In this document: positions 55,912 through 64,000 of the stretch, piece by piece
How positions within the stretch are numbered: position 1 is the first letter of the stretch
Layout: every line of letters starts with the position of its first letter
From: an uncultured Cytophagales bacterium
GTDB lineage: Bacteria > Bacteroidota > Bacteroidia > Cytophagales > Cyclobacteriaceae
Direction of reading: 5' to 3'
Assembly (NCBI GenBank): GCA_913057175.1
Contig: CAJXNP010000011.1
Coordinates: 186,001 to 250,000, forward strand
Length of the DNA stretch: 64,000 bases
Program-made: the position numbers and the translations under genes
The notes under the pieces: model-generated
The model's database searches: none
The model's input: the letters and a program-made list of their open reading frames with translations, nothing else
Told to the model about the DNA's origin: nothing

Positions 55912-57543
55912 ATGAAATATTTTCTAATTACTTCCCTTTTCTGTATCACCATCCTCTCACCACACAACTTGTTTTCTCAAAATTTGACATCACAGACCGG
56001 TTCATGGGGTGATCAGGGAAATGGCACCTACATCAATCCGGTATTGAATGCCGACTACTCCGACCCTGATATAGTTCGGGTAGGTGATGATTTTTACATG
56101 GTTTGTTCGGAATTCCATTTCATGGGCATGCCTGTCCTTCATTCGAAGGATCTCGTCAACTGGACCATTATTTCCCAAGTCTACAAAGAATTTAAATTCG
56201 CACCCGAATTTGACACCAATGAAAGATATGCAGGAGGAAGTTGGGCCCCAGCCATCCGATATCACGACAATAAATTCTGGGTTTATTTCTGTACCCCCGA
56301 TGAAGGTCTTTTCATGTCAACAGCTGAAAAGGCCGAAGGGCCGTGGGCTCCCTTGCATCAAGTAGCCGATACTGCAGGTTGGGAAGACCCATGTCCATTT
56401 TGGGATGATGATGGACAAGCTTATCTGGGAAGAAGCAAGGTGGGAGCTGGTCCCATCATCATCCATAAGATGAGTAGCGATGGAAAGGAATTATTGGATG
56501 ACGGATTCACGGTCTATACCGGTCCTGTAGCTGAAGGCACTAAAATCCATAAACTGAACGACTATTACTATTTAAGCATTCCTGAAGGAGGTGTGGCACA
56601 GGGATGGCAAACCGTAGTGCGTTCAAAAAATATCTTTGGCCCCTATGAAAAAAAGGTTGTCCTTGAAACCGGAAGTACTAAAATAAACGGACCGCATCAG
56701 GGGTCATTGATCGAACTTCCTAATGGTGATTGGTGGTTTATGCACTTCCAAAGCGATTTTACCATCGGAAGAGTCGTCCATCTTCAACCCATGTTCTGGA
56801 AAGATGATTGGCCTGAAATAGGAGTCGACATTGATCGGAACGGAATTGGAGAACCGGTTTATACATGGAAAAAACCCGATGTAGGGGAAGTATATCCAAT
56901 TACAGCTCCACAGACGTCAGATGAATTCAGCGAATCTGAACCAGGCCTTCAATGGGCCTGGAACCACAACCCTGTAAATGAAGCATGGTCTCTGACAGAG
57001 AAATCCGGCTTTCTTAGTTTGACTTCTCTTCCCGCGTCAACCATTAAAGAAGCGAGAAATACTCTTACCCAAAAGATAATGGGAAGCGACGGAGAAGCCA
57101 CAACATTGTTGATAACAAATGAGATGACTGATGGTCAGAAGGCAGGACTTTGCCTTATCGGCAGACAATACAATCAGATTGGAATAGTGAATGATAACGG
57201 TAAATTATCCGTATTTACAGACATTGAAGGGAAAGTCACCAAAAAACGGATCAAAGCCTCCAGGATCTATCTACAAGTCAAAATTGTAAAGCCTGAAATC
57301 GAATTGCGCGAGCCTTCAGAAAATGAAAGAAGGCGTTTTCCATCCATTCAACCCTCCCACCAGTTTTACTATAGCACAAACAACAAAGACTTTGTGCCGC
57401 TAGGCGAAAAGTTCACTGCCACATTTGGAAATTGGAAAGGACCAAAGATCGGTCTCTATAGTTACCATGAGAATGGAAATGGTGGAACTGCTTTATTTGA
57501 TTGGTTTCGCTATATCTATGATGGACCCAAGTACTCACATTAA
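55912..57543 (+). CDS. Glycoside hydrolase family 43 enzyme
   Basis: A 543-residue exported enzyme (signal ends SQ at about 22). The five-bladed propeller shows the family residues: general base D51 in NADYSDPDIV, pKa-modulator D159 in GWEDPCPFWDDDG, and acid E208 in GPVAEGTKIHK. The C-terminal 220 residues (from about 330: FSESEPGLQWAWNHNP) form the beta-sandwich found in beta-xylosidase/arabinofuranosidase members. It probably removes xylose or arabinose units from the glycan imported by SusC/SusD; exact specificity is not clear. It precedes the unassigned hydrolase by 57 bases. Confidence 0.9.
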   Translation: MKYFLITSLFCITILSPHNLFSQNLTSQTGSWGDQGNGTYINPVLNADYSDPDIVRVGDDFYMVCSEFHFMGMPVLHSKDLVNWTIISQVYKEFKFAPEFDTNERYAGGSWAPAIRYHDNKFWVYFCTPDEGLFMSTAEKAEGPWAPLHQVADTAGWEDPCPFWDDDGQAYLGRSKVGAGPIIIHKMSSDGKELLDDGFTVYTGPVAEGTKIHKLNDYYYLSIPEGGVAQGWQTVVRSKNIFGPYEKKVVLETGSTKINGPHQGSLIELPNGDWWFMHFQSDFTIGRVVHLQPMFWKDDWPEIGVDIDRNGIGEPVYTWKKPDVGEVYPITAPQTSDEFSESEPGLQWAWNHNPVNEAWSLTEKSGFLSLTSLPASTIKEARNTLTQKIMGSDGEATTLLITNEMTDGQKAGLCLIGRQYNQIGIVNDNGKLSVFTDIEGKVTKKRIKASRIYLQVKIVKPEIELREPSENERRRFPSIQPSHQFYYSTNNKDFVPLGEKFTATFGNWKGPKIGLYSYHENGNGGTALFDWFRYIYDGPKYSH

Positions 57544-57600
57544 AAAATTAACTCCTTTTAAAAATTGAAATGTATTTCACGAATCAACAAATCTTTTAAA

Positions 57601-59907
57601 ATGAAAAGTCAATCAATAGTTATTCCCACCTTATTGCTGATACTCTACGCCAATACAGGTATTTCTCAATCGCAATATCCCGTTCTAAAAAACAGGTCCG
57701 ATAGTGACGAAATTATTAATCAATTATCGGAAGAATATATGCCCGTAATGGGTGTCTGGAACATGCGCGAAAATGAACTTGAACCGGAAGAATACAAAAA
57801 GACGCTTGATCGGGCGAGTGAGGACTCTCCTTTTAACCTGTTGATCCCTTTTCTTCGGTTTTCCGACAAGGAAGTAGTAGATGATGTTGTATACAATGCC
57901 GTAAAAGGAGCGGCTGAATACGCAGTAGAAAAAAACCTGGCTTTGGTTCCTGACCTTGATGTCCGGTTGGCAAGACGAGCTTTCCAACAAAAATACCCTG
58001 AAGAGCTTCAGGAAATGTTGAGGATACGCGAGGTAAGCCTTTCCCAATCTGAAAATGTAGAAACCTCGATCATCACGATCAAGAATCACAGTGATCACTA
58101 TACCGGTGGAGATATTCCAAAATACTATTCTTTGCAAAGCTCACTTCTACGGGTTTACGCCTATTCTGCAGATTCCATTGGTATCGACCCGGAATCACTT
58201 GAAGAGATTACCGATATTTGCAAAATCATTTATTCCTCGGAGGATTCGGTCCGGGTCAGTATTCCTCCATTAGAAGGTGGAAAAACCCATGCAAGCGTAA
58301 TGCTATCCTTTACCATCTTTTACCCGGATATATTTGCCCCTCACTTAATGGAATTTCAAAGAAACATCATCGAACAATATGCTAATGTCCCACTTGCCGG
58401 AGCTTGCAAAGATGAATGGGGGTTCCCTCCCTACTTTCCCCGATACGCAGGTGAAAACACTTACGACTTTTGGTATTCCAGACACAGGGCAGAAAAGTAT
58501 GCAGAAAGAACAAATGGAAGGGAATTGCTAAAAGATTGTTTGTTGATGGCCAGGAATTTCAAGGGAAAAGAAATGGAGCGACAGGTAGCGATCAATCACT
58601 TCCGGGAAATGTCCCTGCAAAGGAATGTAGAATTGGAGAATGATTTTTATGATGGTGTCAAGGATGTCTTTGGACCGGATGCAGCTGTGACCGTACATCC
58701 GACCTGGTGGCCATATCCTGATCAGAATGAAATGAAAAAGAACGGACTTGATTGGTGGGCGGCAAAACGAGATTGGGCGCAAACTGATGAGATTGTACCC
58801 TTCGGCGCGAGAACAGCAATGAGTAAAAAATGGGGAAGTTCCATCTGGTATCATATGTACTATACCAATTTTCTCTCCACACAAGTCTGGAGCTCTGTAT
58901 TGGCTGGAGGCAGAATCAATTATCTATCGTTTCAGCGACTATATGATCCGGAGGTCATGCGAGCGGAAAACAGGATCAGACTTTTAAATCCGATCAGCCA
59001 ATCACCTATGGATTGTCCGGTTGCTGTAATTTTTGGTCACCATGCCGCAATGAACTGGACCAGCCCTCATTTTGATGACGTTGGAATGGACCTGCAAAAC
59101 CTTTTGTGGAATTCCGGTTATCCGGCTGACCTGATCCCTTCAAGTGAGATTGACAATGGAAGCCTTAAACTGGATAATGAAGGACGGATCACATATGGGG
59201 ATCAAAAATATGCCGCAATTGTGCTTTACCACCCTGAATTTGACAAGAAATCTACTTCCGATTTCTTTCTAAAAGCGGCCAATAGCAAAACTGCCATGTT
59301 TAGGGTTGGGGATTGGACGAAAGATTTTTATGGTCAAACCATTGATGCCAATCAATCATTACCTGAAACCATGATCCTCAAAAATGATTACCGGGATGCT
59401 TATCTGAAAATTCTCGAAATACTAAAAGACCAAAACATTTCTCCTGTTACACCCGCAACGGAAGATCTGGACAGCCGGTATTTTACCCTCCGGGATTTCA
59501 ATAAAGTCTCAAAATTCCCACCTACAACTGGATTCAGCAGGCTCATTGATGGTACGGTTATTCACATAGCAGGCACGAATGATATCAGTGGAGACCCTAT
59601 TCAAAAAGAGTTTGAAGTAAACGGAAACAATGTTAAAATCGATGCCATGGGTGTAGCTGCTGTAAGACTAGATGATGATGGAAACCTCGAAGCATTAGCA
59701 GCAGGGAGCCTGAAATCATTTCAATCTGAAAAATTTGAGCTCATCCTGGATAAACGGGTTGACCTTGCTTTGTGGAAAGGTAAGGATGGAAAATGGAAGG
59801 GTATCGTCCAGGGTTACGAAGGAGATATACCGAAAAAACTACTTTCTATTACAAAAAATTGGGAACGGATCAAGCTTCCTTCACCTCCTGAAAATTCAGA
59901 GAGATAA
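57601..59907 (+). CDS. Secreted putative glycoside hydrolase, GH42-like architecture, family not recognised
   Basis: The start at 57601 gives a signal peptide (MKSQSIVIPTLLLILYANTGISQSQ) and a 768-residue protein; a 12-codon longer frame exists. Residues 30-470 look like a TIM barrel, with PVMGVWNMRENELEPEE near the start and a DEWG segment (D271-E272) after strand PLAGACK that could hold an acid catalyst. Residues about 480-640 resemble the Rossmann-like trimerisation domain of beta-galactosidase families (PVAVIFGHHAAMNW; KYAAIVLYHPEF), and a small beta domain ends the chain. It is the second hydrolase of the utilization locus, 57 bases after the GH43 gene. I cannot match it to a named CAZy family. 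Confidence 0.75.
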   Translation: MKSQSIVIPTLLLILYANTGISQSQYPVLKNRSDSDEIINQLSEEYMPVMGVWNMRENELEPEEYKKTLDRASEDSPFNLLIPFLRFSDKEVVDDVVYNAVKGAAEYAVEKNLALVPDLDVRLARRAFQQKYPEELQEMLRIREVSLSQSENVETSIITIKNHSDHYTGGDIPKYYSLQSSLLRVYAYSADSIGIDPESLEEITDICKIIYSSEDSVRVSIPPLEGGKTHASVMLSFTIFYPDIFAPHLMEFQRNIIEQYANVPLAGACKDEWGFPPYFPRYAGENTYDFWYSRHRAEKYAERTNGRELLKDCLLMARNFKGKEMERQVAINHFREMSLQRNVELENDFYDGVKDVFGPDAAVTVHPTWWPYPDQNEMKKNGLDWWAAKRDWAQTDEIVPFGARTAMSKKWGSSIWYHMYYTNFLSTQVWSSVLAGGRINYLSFQRLYDPEVMRAENRIRLLNPISQSPMDCPVAVIFGHHAAMNWTSPHFDDVGMDLQNLLWNSGYPADLIPSSEIDNGSLKLDNEGRITYGDQKYAAIVLYHPEFDKKSTSDFFLKAANSKTAMFRVGDWTKDFYGQTIDANQSLPETMILKNDYRDAYLKILEILKDQNISPVTPATEDLDSRYFTLRDFNKVSKFPPTTGFSRLIDGTVIHIAGTNDISGDPIQKEFEVNGNNVKIDAMGVAAVRLDDDGNLEALAAGSLKSFQSEKFELILDKRVDLALWKGKDGKWKGIVQGYEGDIPKKLLSITKNWERIKLPSPPENSER

Positions 59908-59930
59908 ATGGGGGAGGTAATTCCAAAAGC

Positions 59931-59954
59931 AAAAAAAAACCGGGAGATCCCGGT
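59931..59954 (-). terminator. Terminator of the SpoIIAA-like gene
   Basis: ACCGGGA (59939-59945) and TCCCGGT (59948-59954) form a 7-bp stem with a 2-base loop; the minus side is followed by nine T residues. On the plus side a short GTTAAGGTTTTT follows, so it may also close the utilization locus. Confidence 0.8.
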
Positions 59955-59964
59955 GTTAAGGTTT

Positions 59965-60354
59965 TTATTGCTCTGAAAGCCAGGTTTCAGCGGCTTCGTA
60001 CGTATTGAATTTATGGATCAATTCGTTATTCGGCATGGCTTTCGTAGCTGATAATTCTGCAAATAAGTTCTCAGGGAATACCCAGGCAAACTTTTGCAAT
60101 CCCGCCTCTATCATATTGGGAAACCAATAATTCTGAGTCCATTCTGATGCTTTATTCCAGGGTCCTCTCACTTCCCTGTTGTCATTCAGTACTTTTCTGC
60201 AGTTCAGCCCCTTAAAAATTTCCAGAATTTTTTCTCCTGATTCGTAAATATCCTCTTCTCGCTGGAACCCGGTCCAACGCAAATACAAGTAATTGAGCTT
60301 TTCATTGTATTCGACTACAATATTTTTTCGCTCTAAAAGAATTGTTTTTACCAT
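59965..60354 (-). CDS. SpoIIAA-like (STAS-type) protein
   Basis: A 129-residue cytoplasmic protein. The beta-alpha arrangement (NIVVEYNEKLNYLYLRWTGFQREEDIYESGEKILEIF; KFAWVFPENLFAELSATKAM; a last helix EAAETWLSEQ) matches the SpoIIAA-like family of small STAS-fold proteins common in Bacteroidota. The conserved D-N-R segment KVLNDNREVRGPW is typical. The function is not known; membrane or lipid binding has been proposed for the fold. Confidence 0.78.
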   Translation of the reverse strand: MVKTILLERKNIVVEYNEKLNYLYLRWTGFQREEDIYESGEKILEIFKGLNCRKVLNDNREVRGPWNKASEWTQNYWFPNMIEAGLQKFAWVFPENLFAELSATKAMPNNELIHKFNTYEAAETWLSEQ

Positions 60355-60510
60355 AGCAATTGTAATTTTAGTTTTTAACCACTAAAAAATGTTATTTCTA
60401 TTAAAAAATTTAATTTTAGTCAAATATGACAACTAGATTGGTAGTTTTTTAAATTTTTTCGACAAAAACTATACATGTAGAAATAACGATTTAGTTTTAA
60501 TTATAAATTT

Positions 60511-60975
60511 TTATTTAGTTACTTTTTTCCAAACAATTTCAAAAACATTATATCCTTCCATGCTGGCAATTGGAGGTGTTGTGAGGTACAACAGATCATT
60601 TTCCAATCTCCCATATCTGATCTGAACCTGACCGATCCAATTGGGAAATAATGAACCAACAATAGTATGGGCAAGTTTCCCGGGAGCTTCTTCTACAAAT
60701 CGTCCGTAATACGAAAAAAAAGTAGAAAATGCCCTGGCCTTATCCTGTTCAGTCCCACCATCAAAGCTGTCGGTTTCAAAATTGGGTCGGTCCTCCTGAG
60801 CAATGTGAACGCTCATAAAACCTGATCTTTCGTAGATCAGGATTCCTTCTGGACTCTGCCCAAAATATTTCTCCTCCTTGTTCAATTGATCTTTGTAAAC
60901 AAACTTCATCAACTTCCATGTACCATAGATTTTGTTTCCTATGGATTCACATACTTCATTCATTTTTTTATCCAT
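60511..60975 (-). CDS. Lipocalin-like domain protein
   Basis: A protein of about 154 residues from ATG 60975; an upstream ATG at 60984 is possible. It shows a lipocalin-like barrel (PF13924 type): the GTWKLMKFVYKD opening, GILIYERSGFMSVHIAQEDRPNF, the SYYGRFVEEAPGKLAHTIVGSLFPNWIG segment and the LYLTTPPI end. Such proteins occur in natural-product gene clusters. Its start overlaps the polyketide synthase stop (ATGGATAA), so translation is coupled, and it probably acts on the same product. Confidence 0.85.
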   Translation of the reverse strand: MDKKMNEVCESIGNKIYGTWKLMKFVYKDQLNKEEKYFGQSPEGILIYERSGFMSVHIAQEDRPNFETDSFDGGTEQDKARAFSTFFSYYGRFVEEAPGKLAHTIVGSLFPNWIGQVQIRYGRLENDLLYLTTPPIASMEGYNVFEIVWKKVTK

Positions 60976-63900
60976 TTGGTACATTTACAGTTTCGTTCAG
61001 CAGCAGATTATTAACTAATCCGGTAACGAATGATACATCCTCCACTACGTATCTATGTCCACCAGGACGTTCAACAACCCTGTGCTGTGTAGATGTTTCA
61101 TTCTTCCAGGCTTTGACCTGTTCAATCGACACACCCGGATCATCTTCTCCTCTCAAAGAAACAATGGGAATGTGAAAAGGATCTTCGTGTGTGTAGTGAT
61201 AACTATCGAGTAATTTTAAGTCAGACCTCATGATACCCACATAGGATTGCCTTATTTCCTCATCGGTGATTTTCTCCTTGGCGAGATGTGGAAATCGCAT
61301 GATCAGTTCTTCCTCCGTTATGTTATTGGAAACTGACTCCCGATCATAAGAAAATAAGGCTGGTGTGGAAGAAGTAATGTTTAGTATGGGTAATGTTGAC
61401 CCTCGCCTGCGCAATTCTTTCATCACCTCAAATCCGATAGCCCCTCCCATTGAGTGTCCGAAAAACGCAAACGGTTTCCCATTTGTGTTTTTCTCTATTT
61501 GAGTTGTCAAATCCCGTATCAATAACTGCATATCTTCAACAGGCTTTTCCTTAATTCTATGACCTCGACCTGGGAGTTCCGCAATATTCAATTCTATTTC
61601 CTCAGAAATATGTCCTTTCCAATCCTGAAATAGTGAACTGCTTCCTCCCGCATCGTGAAAGCAATAAAGCTGAAACTTTGCATCTTTATTTCTGTCATCC
61701 GATACAAACCAGCTGGTTTCTTCTTTACCTTCTTCGACCGGATTTTCCACAATCGTTTTATAGAGAAATGTGGCAAACTGATGGATCGATGGATGCTTCC
61801 AGAAATTGTTTACGGCCAGTTTTACGCCGAGTCTTTTTTCCAATTGATTCCTCAATTGAATAGCCATAAGCGAATCAATACCAAGACTTTTAAAAGTCAT
61901 GGAATTATTAATGATGGAGGATGAAGCTTTGGTGATGCCCGCAACTTTTTCAATTATAATCTTCTCGAGATTTGGAATTGCTTCTTCCTTGTTCATTTCC
62001 AAAACCTCCAGCAATGAAGAATAGTAGCTGGTCTCCTCTTTTTCCTCTACCAACCTTGATAAATATTTGGTTTGTGCCAAAGAATTATAGTATTCTGCTG
62101 TTGTTTCCGGGTGCAGTTTTACTATTCCTATTTGTGCATTCGAAGCAGAATATATTTTTTCCAGGACAGCTACCCCTTCCTCAATGTTGAAAGGAACAAA
62201 CCCTTCCGCTTCGGCGTATTTCAACAGCTCTTCATCATCTGCCACCATTCCCACATTTTTGATCACACCCCAATTGATGGCCGTTGCCGGAAGTCCGATT
62301 TTTCGGCGATAATGTGCAAACTGATCAATAAACATATTGGCCGAAACGTAACTTCCCTGACCACTTAATCCGATTAAGGAAGATGCTGATGAGAACAAAA
62401 GAAAAGCATCCAAATCCAATTTTTGGCTAAGCAAATGCAGGTTCCAGGTTCCTTTCATTTTTGGTTCGAGAATGGATAAGAATTCCCGCTCTGTTAAATC
62501 GGCAATCTTATTCGCCTGAATGACACCAGCAGCGTGCACAATATTTTTGATTGGTGGCATTTCAGATCCGATCTTTTCAAACGCTGATTGAAGTTGATGA
62601 TAATCAGCTACATCTGCCTGGTAAATCTGAATATCAATATTTTGTTCCTTGAATTTGGAGATTTTAGTAACAATATCTTCCGAAGCTTTACCACTTCTGC
62701 TTAACAAGGCGAAGTGTTTTGCCCCCCTGTTGATCATCCATTCAATCAATGGAAAAGCCGCTCCCCTGAAGCCGGTAACCAAAATCGTGCTATCCGGATC
62801 AAATGTGACTCTATCGAGGTTGATGTTTGGCATCGTCTCCCGGATGAGTCGTGAAACGTAAGTCTTTTCTTCCCTCAATACAATTTCCGGTTCGGCCTTA
62901 TCATTGCTCATGATCAGATTGTACAGATTCGCTATTTCCATTGCGTCCGGAAAATAACTCATATCTACCCTTGTGCATTGATAGTTGGGCTGCTCATTGA
63001 ACAACACTTTTGCCAATCCCCAAAGCGGCGCCTGGGAAATATTCAGGTAGGGGCTTTTATTTTTAACCTGGATCAAGCCATTCGTAAGGACATACAATCC
63101 TGGAAGCTTATCAGAATGCTTTTCTGAAAGCGCTTTATGCAAATTCATCAGAAGCAAACTTCCTTCTTTCTGGATCCTATCCAGTTCACTGGAGTACAGA
63201 TTCGCATAATCAATATGGTCATTCAAAGAAGCTGCATGAATAATACCGTCTACGACGATGTTTCTATCCTGCAAATCATATAATAATTCTTTGAAACTTT
63301 CGGGATCACTGAAATCAACCAGGTATTGATTTTCATCAATTTTCATGTATTCTTCACCTGAACCGACTTTTAGCAAAGCCTGATTATTTCTCTCAAACAG
63401 TTCCCGTAATTTTTGCTCAACCCCCAGGTAGTCCTCAAAAATGATCCAGTTTTTAGCAGACGTTTTAATTTCTTTATCGATAATCTCCCGATCTTCCCAC
63501 TGGATCTTGTAAAGCCAATTTTCATTATTGGTTTCAGACAGCTTTTCATTGTCAATGATCACCGCTTCAAGCATATCCAGTTCGGCGACGAAATTTCCAC
63601 TCTCATCATAAATGGACAGGGACACTTGTCTTTTGGTGATCCCATTTGGCATTTCAATGGTGTTGAGAAGCTCAGCTTTCACCAGTATATCGTCATCTTT
63701 CTCCGGTTTATAATGCCATTTAAAACCCTTCAGCTGAGACAAGAAAGTGGTGACATTTTTTAGTCTGCCATTCAGGGTACTGATGGTAGAAAATATGGTT
63801 TGAAAACAGCTGTCCAGAATTGCGGGATGAATGAAGTACTTATGGTCATTCAGGGAGATGAGTGAATTCGGCACAACATGAGCAATGGCCTGTTTTTTAT

Positions 63901-64000
63901 TGATCCTAATCCAGTTGATCCCCTGGAACATGTTGCCATATTGGATGCCTATCCCGTCTGTCACCTGGTAAAATTCTTCCCGGTTGATGAGCTTGTCGTT
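60968..64000 (-). CDS. Type I polyketide synthase, C-terminal part (partial)
   Basis: The frame is open to the window edge. Numbered from the GTG at 63964 (not the true start), domains are: the C-terminal part of a dehydratase (1-140, D51 in HPAILDSC), a ketoreductase (structural half 150-385, catalytic half 391-570) with Y539 and N543 in YVSAN, an acyl carrier protein (665-740, S698 in LGIDSLM for the pantetheine arm) and a type I thioesterase (764-985, S838 in FGHSMGG, H970). The KR nucleotide motif reads TGFRGAAF instead of TGGxGxxG. It ends a polyketide assembly line and releases the chain. Upstream modules lie outside the window. Confidence 0.9.
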   Translation of the reverse strand, partial: NDKLINREEFYQVTDGIGIQYGNMFQGINWIRINKKQAIAHVVPNSLISLNDHKYFIHPAILDSCFQTIFSTISTLNGRLKNVTTFLSQLKGFKWHYKPEKDDDILVKAELLNTIEMPNGITKRQVSLSIYDESGNFVAELDMLEAVIIDNEKLSETNNENWLYKIQWEDREIIDKEIKTSAKNWIIFEDYLGVEQKLRELFERNNQALLKVGSGEEYMKIDENQYLVDFSDPESFKELLYDLQDRNIVVDGIIHAASLNDHIDYANLYSSELDRIQKEGSLLLMNLHKALSEKHSDKLPGLYVLTNGLIQVKNKSPYLNISQAPLWGLAKVLFNEQPNYQCTRVDMSYFPDAMEIANLYNLIMSNDKAEPEIVLREEKTYVSRLIRETMPNINLDRVTFDPDSTILVTGFRGAAFPLIEWMINRGAKHFALLSRSGKASEDIVTKISKFKEQNIDIQIYQADVADYHQLQSAFEKIGSEMPPIKNIVHAAGVIQANKIADLTEREFLSILEPKMKGTWNLHLLSQKLDLDAFLLFSSASSLIGLSGQGSYVSANMFIDQFAHYRRKIGLPATAINWGVIKNVGMVADDEELLKYAEAEGFVPFNIEEGVAVLEKIYSASNAQIGIVKLHPETTAEYYNSLAQTKYLSRLVEEKEETSYYSSLLEVLEMNKEEAIPNLEKIIIEKVAGITKASSSIINNSMTFKSLGIDSLMAIQLRNQLEKRLGVKLAVNNFWKHPSIHQFATFLYKTIVENPVEEGKEETSWFVSDDRNKDAKFQLYCFHDAGGSSSLFQDWKGHISEEIELNIAELPGRGHRIKEKPVEDMQLLIRDLTTQIEKNTNGKPFAFFGHSMGGAIGFEVMKELRRRGSTLPILNITSSTPALFSYDRESVSNNITEEELIMRFPHLAKEKITDEEIRQSYVGIMRSDLKLLDSYHYTHEDPFHIPIVSLRGEDDPGVSIEQVKAWKNETSTQHRVVERPGGHRYVVEDVSFVTGLVNNLLLNETVNVPNG

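Noticed and set aside
57724-58137. Minus-strand open frame of 137 codons
   Set aside because: It is antisense to the secreted hydrolase, whose signal peptide and neighbours support the plus strand.

Overview
The window is about 40% GC, with no obvious Shine-Dalgarno sites. It carries a SusC/SusD pair, a one-protein hybrid two-component regulator, TAnnTTTG-type promoter boxes and a tmRNA whose tag reads GESNYAMAA. Together these point to a Bacteroidota chromosome, most likely order Cytophagales. This placement is inferred from the sequence only.

Layout. 1-9.4 kb: phosphoesterase, DUF2911/TPR protein, lipoproteins, a 999-aa TPR histidine kinase/response regulator/AraC hybrid, methylglyoxal synthase, a glutathione peroxidase, and a DUF1080-VOC pair. 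9.4-12 kb: small tandem and direct repeats, then a malic enzyme-phosphotransacetylase fusion. 12-18.8 kb: accessory block of minus-strand secreted enzymes (alpha/beta hydrolase, cupin lipoprotein, type B carboxylesterase, SnoaL-like lipoprotein, sugar O-acetyltransferase) beside a divergent AraC regulator, with gene relics at 12.4 and 16.6 kb. 19.1-30 kb: tmRNA, patatin, dnaX with an A10 slippage site, response regulator, an M16 peptidase/O-methyltransferase/LysM transglycosylase operon, an M24 peptidase, a TerB-like protein and an NRDE protein. 30-34.4 kb: a phosphatase-PGDH fusion (serine synthesis) run together with gmd and fcl (GDP-L-fucose synthesis), then a probable 6S RNA.

34.5-45.5 kb is a nitrate assimilation region. 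It holds a NarK-type transporter, a nitrate reductase fused to a NirB-like FAD module and a BFD-like Fe-S domain, and a protein that joins a sulfite/nitrite-reductase-like body lacking the usual cluster cysteines to a C-terminal rubredoxin. Two membrane histidine kinases flank the cluster, a MOSC protein lies beyond, and a cluster of ACGTA motifs overlaps the transporter promoter.

46.7-59.9 kb: a four-repeat lipoprotein, then a polysaccharide utilization locus: ECF sigma, FecR anti-sigma, SusC with an STN domain, SusD, a GH43 enzyme and a large secreted protein of GH42-like architecture that I cannot place in a named family. Hairpins separate fecR from susC and susD from the hydrolases. 60-64 kb: a SpoIIAA-like protein, a lipocalin-like protein and the 3' end of a type I polyketide synthase (DH-KR-ACP-TE) that runs off the window.

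The most interesting points are the rearranged nitrate/nitrite reductase pair, the dnaX slippage site, the unassigned hydrolase of the utilization locus, the 6S RNA candidate and the start of a polyketide cluster.
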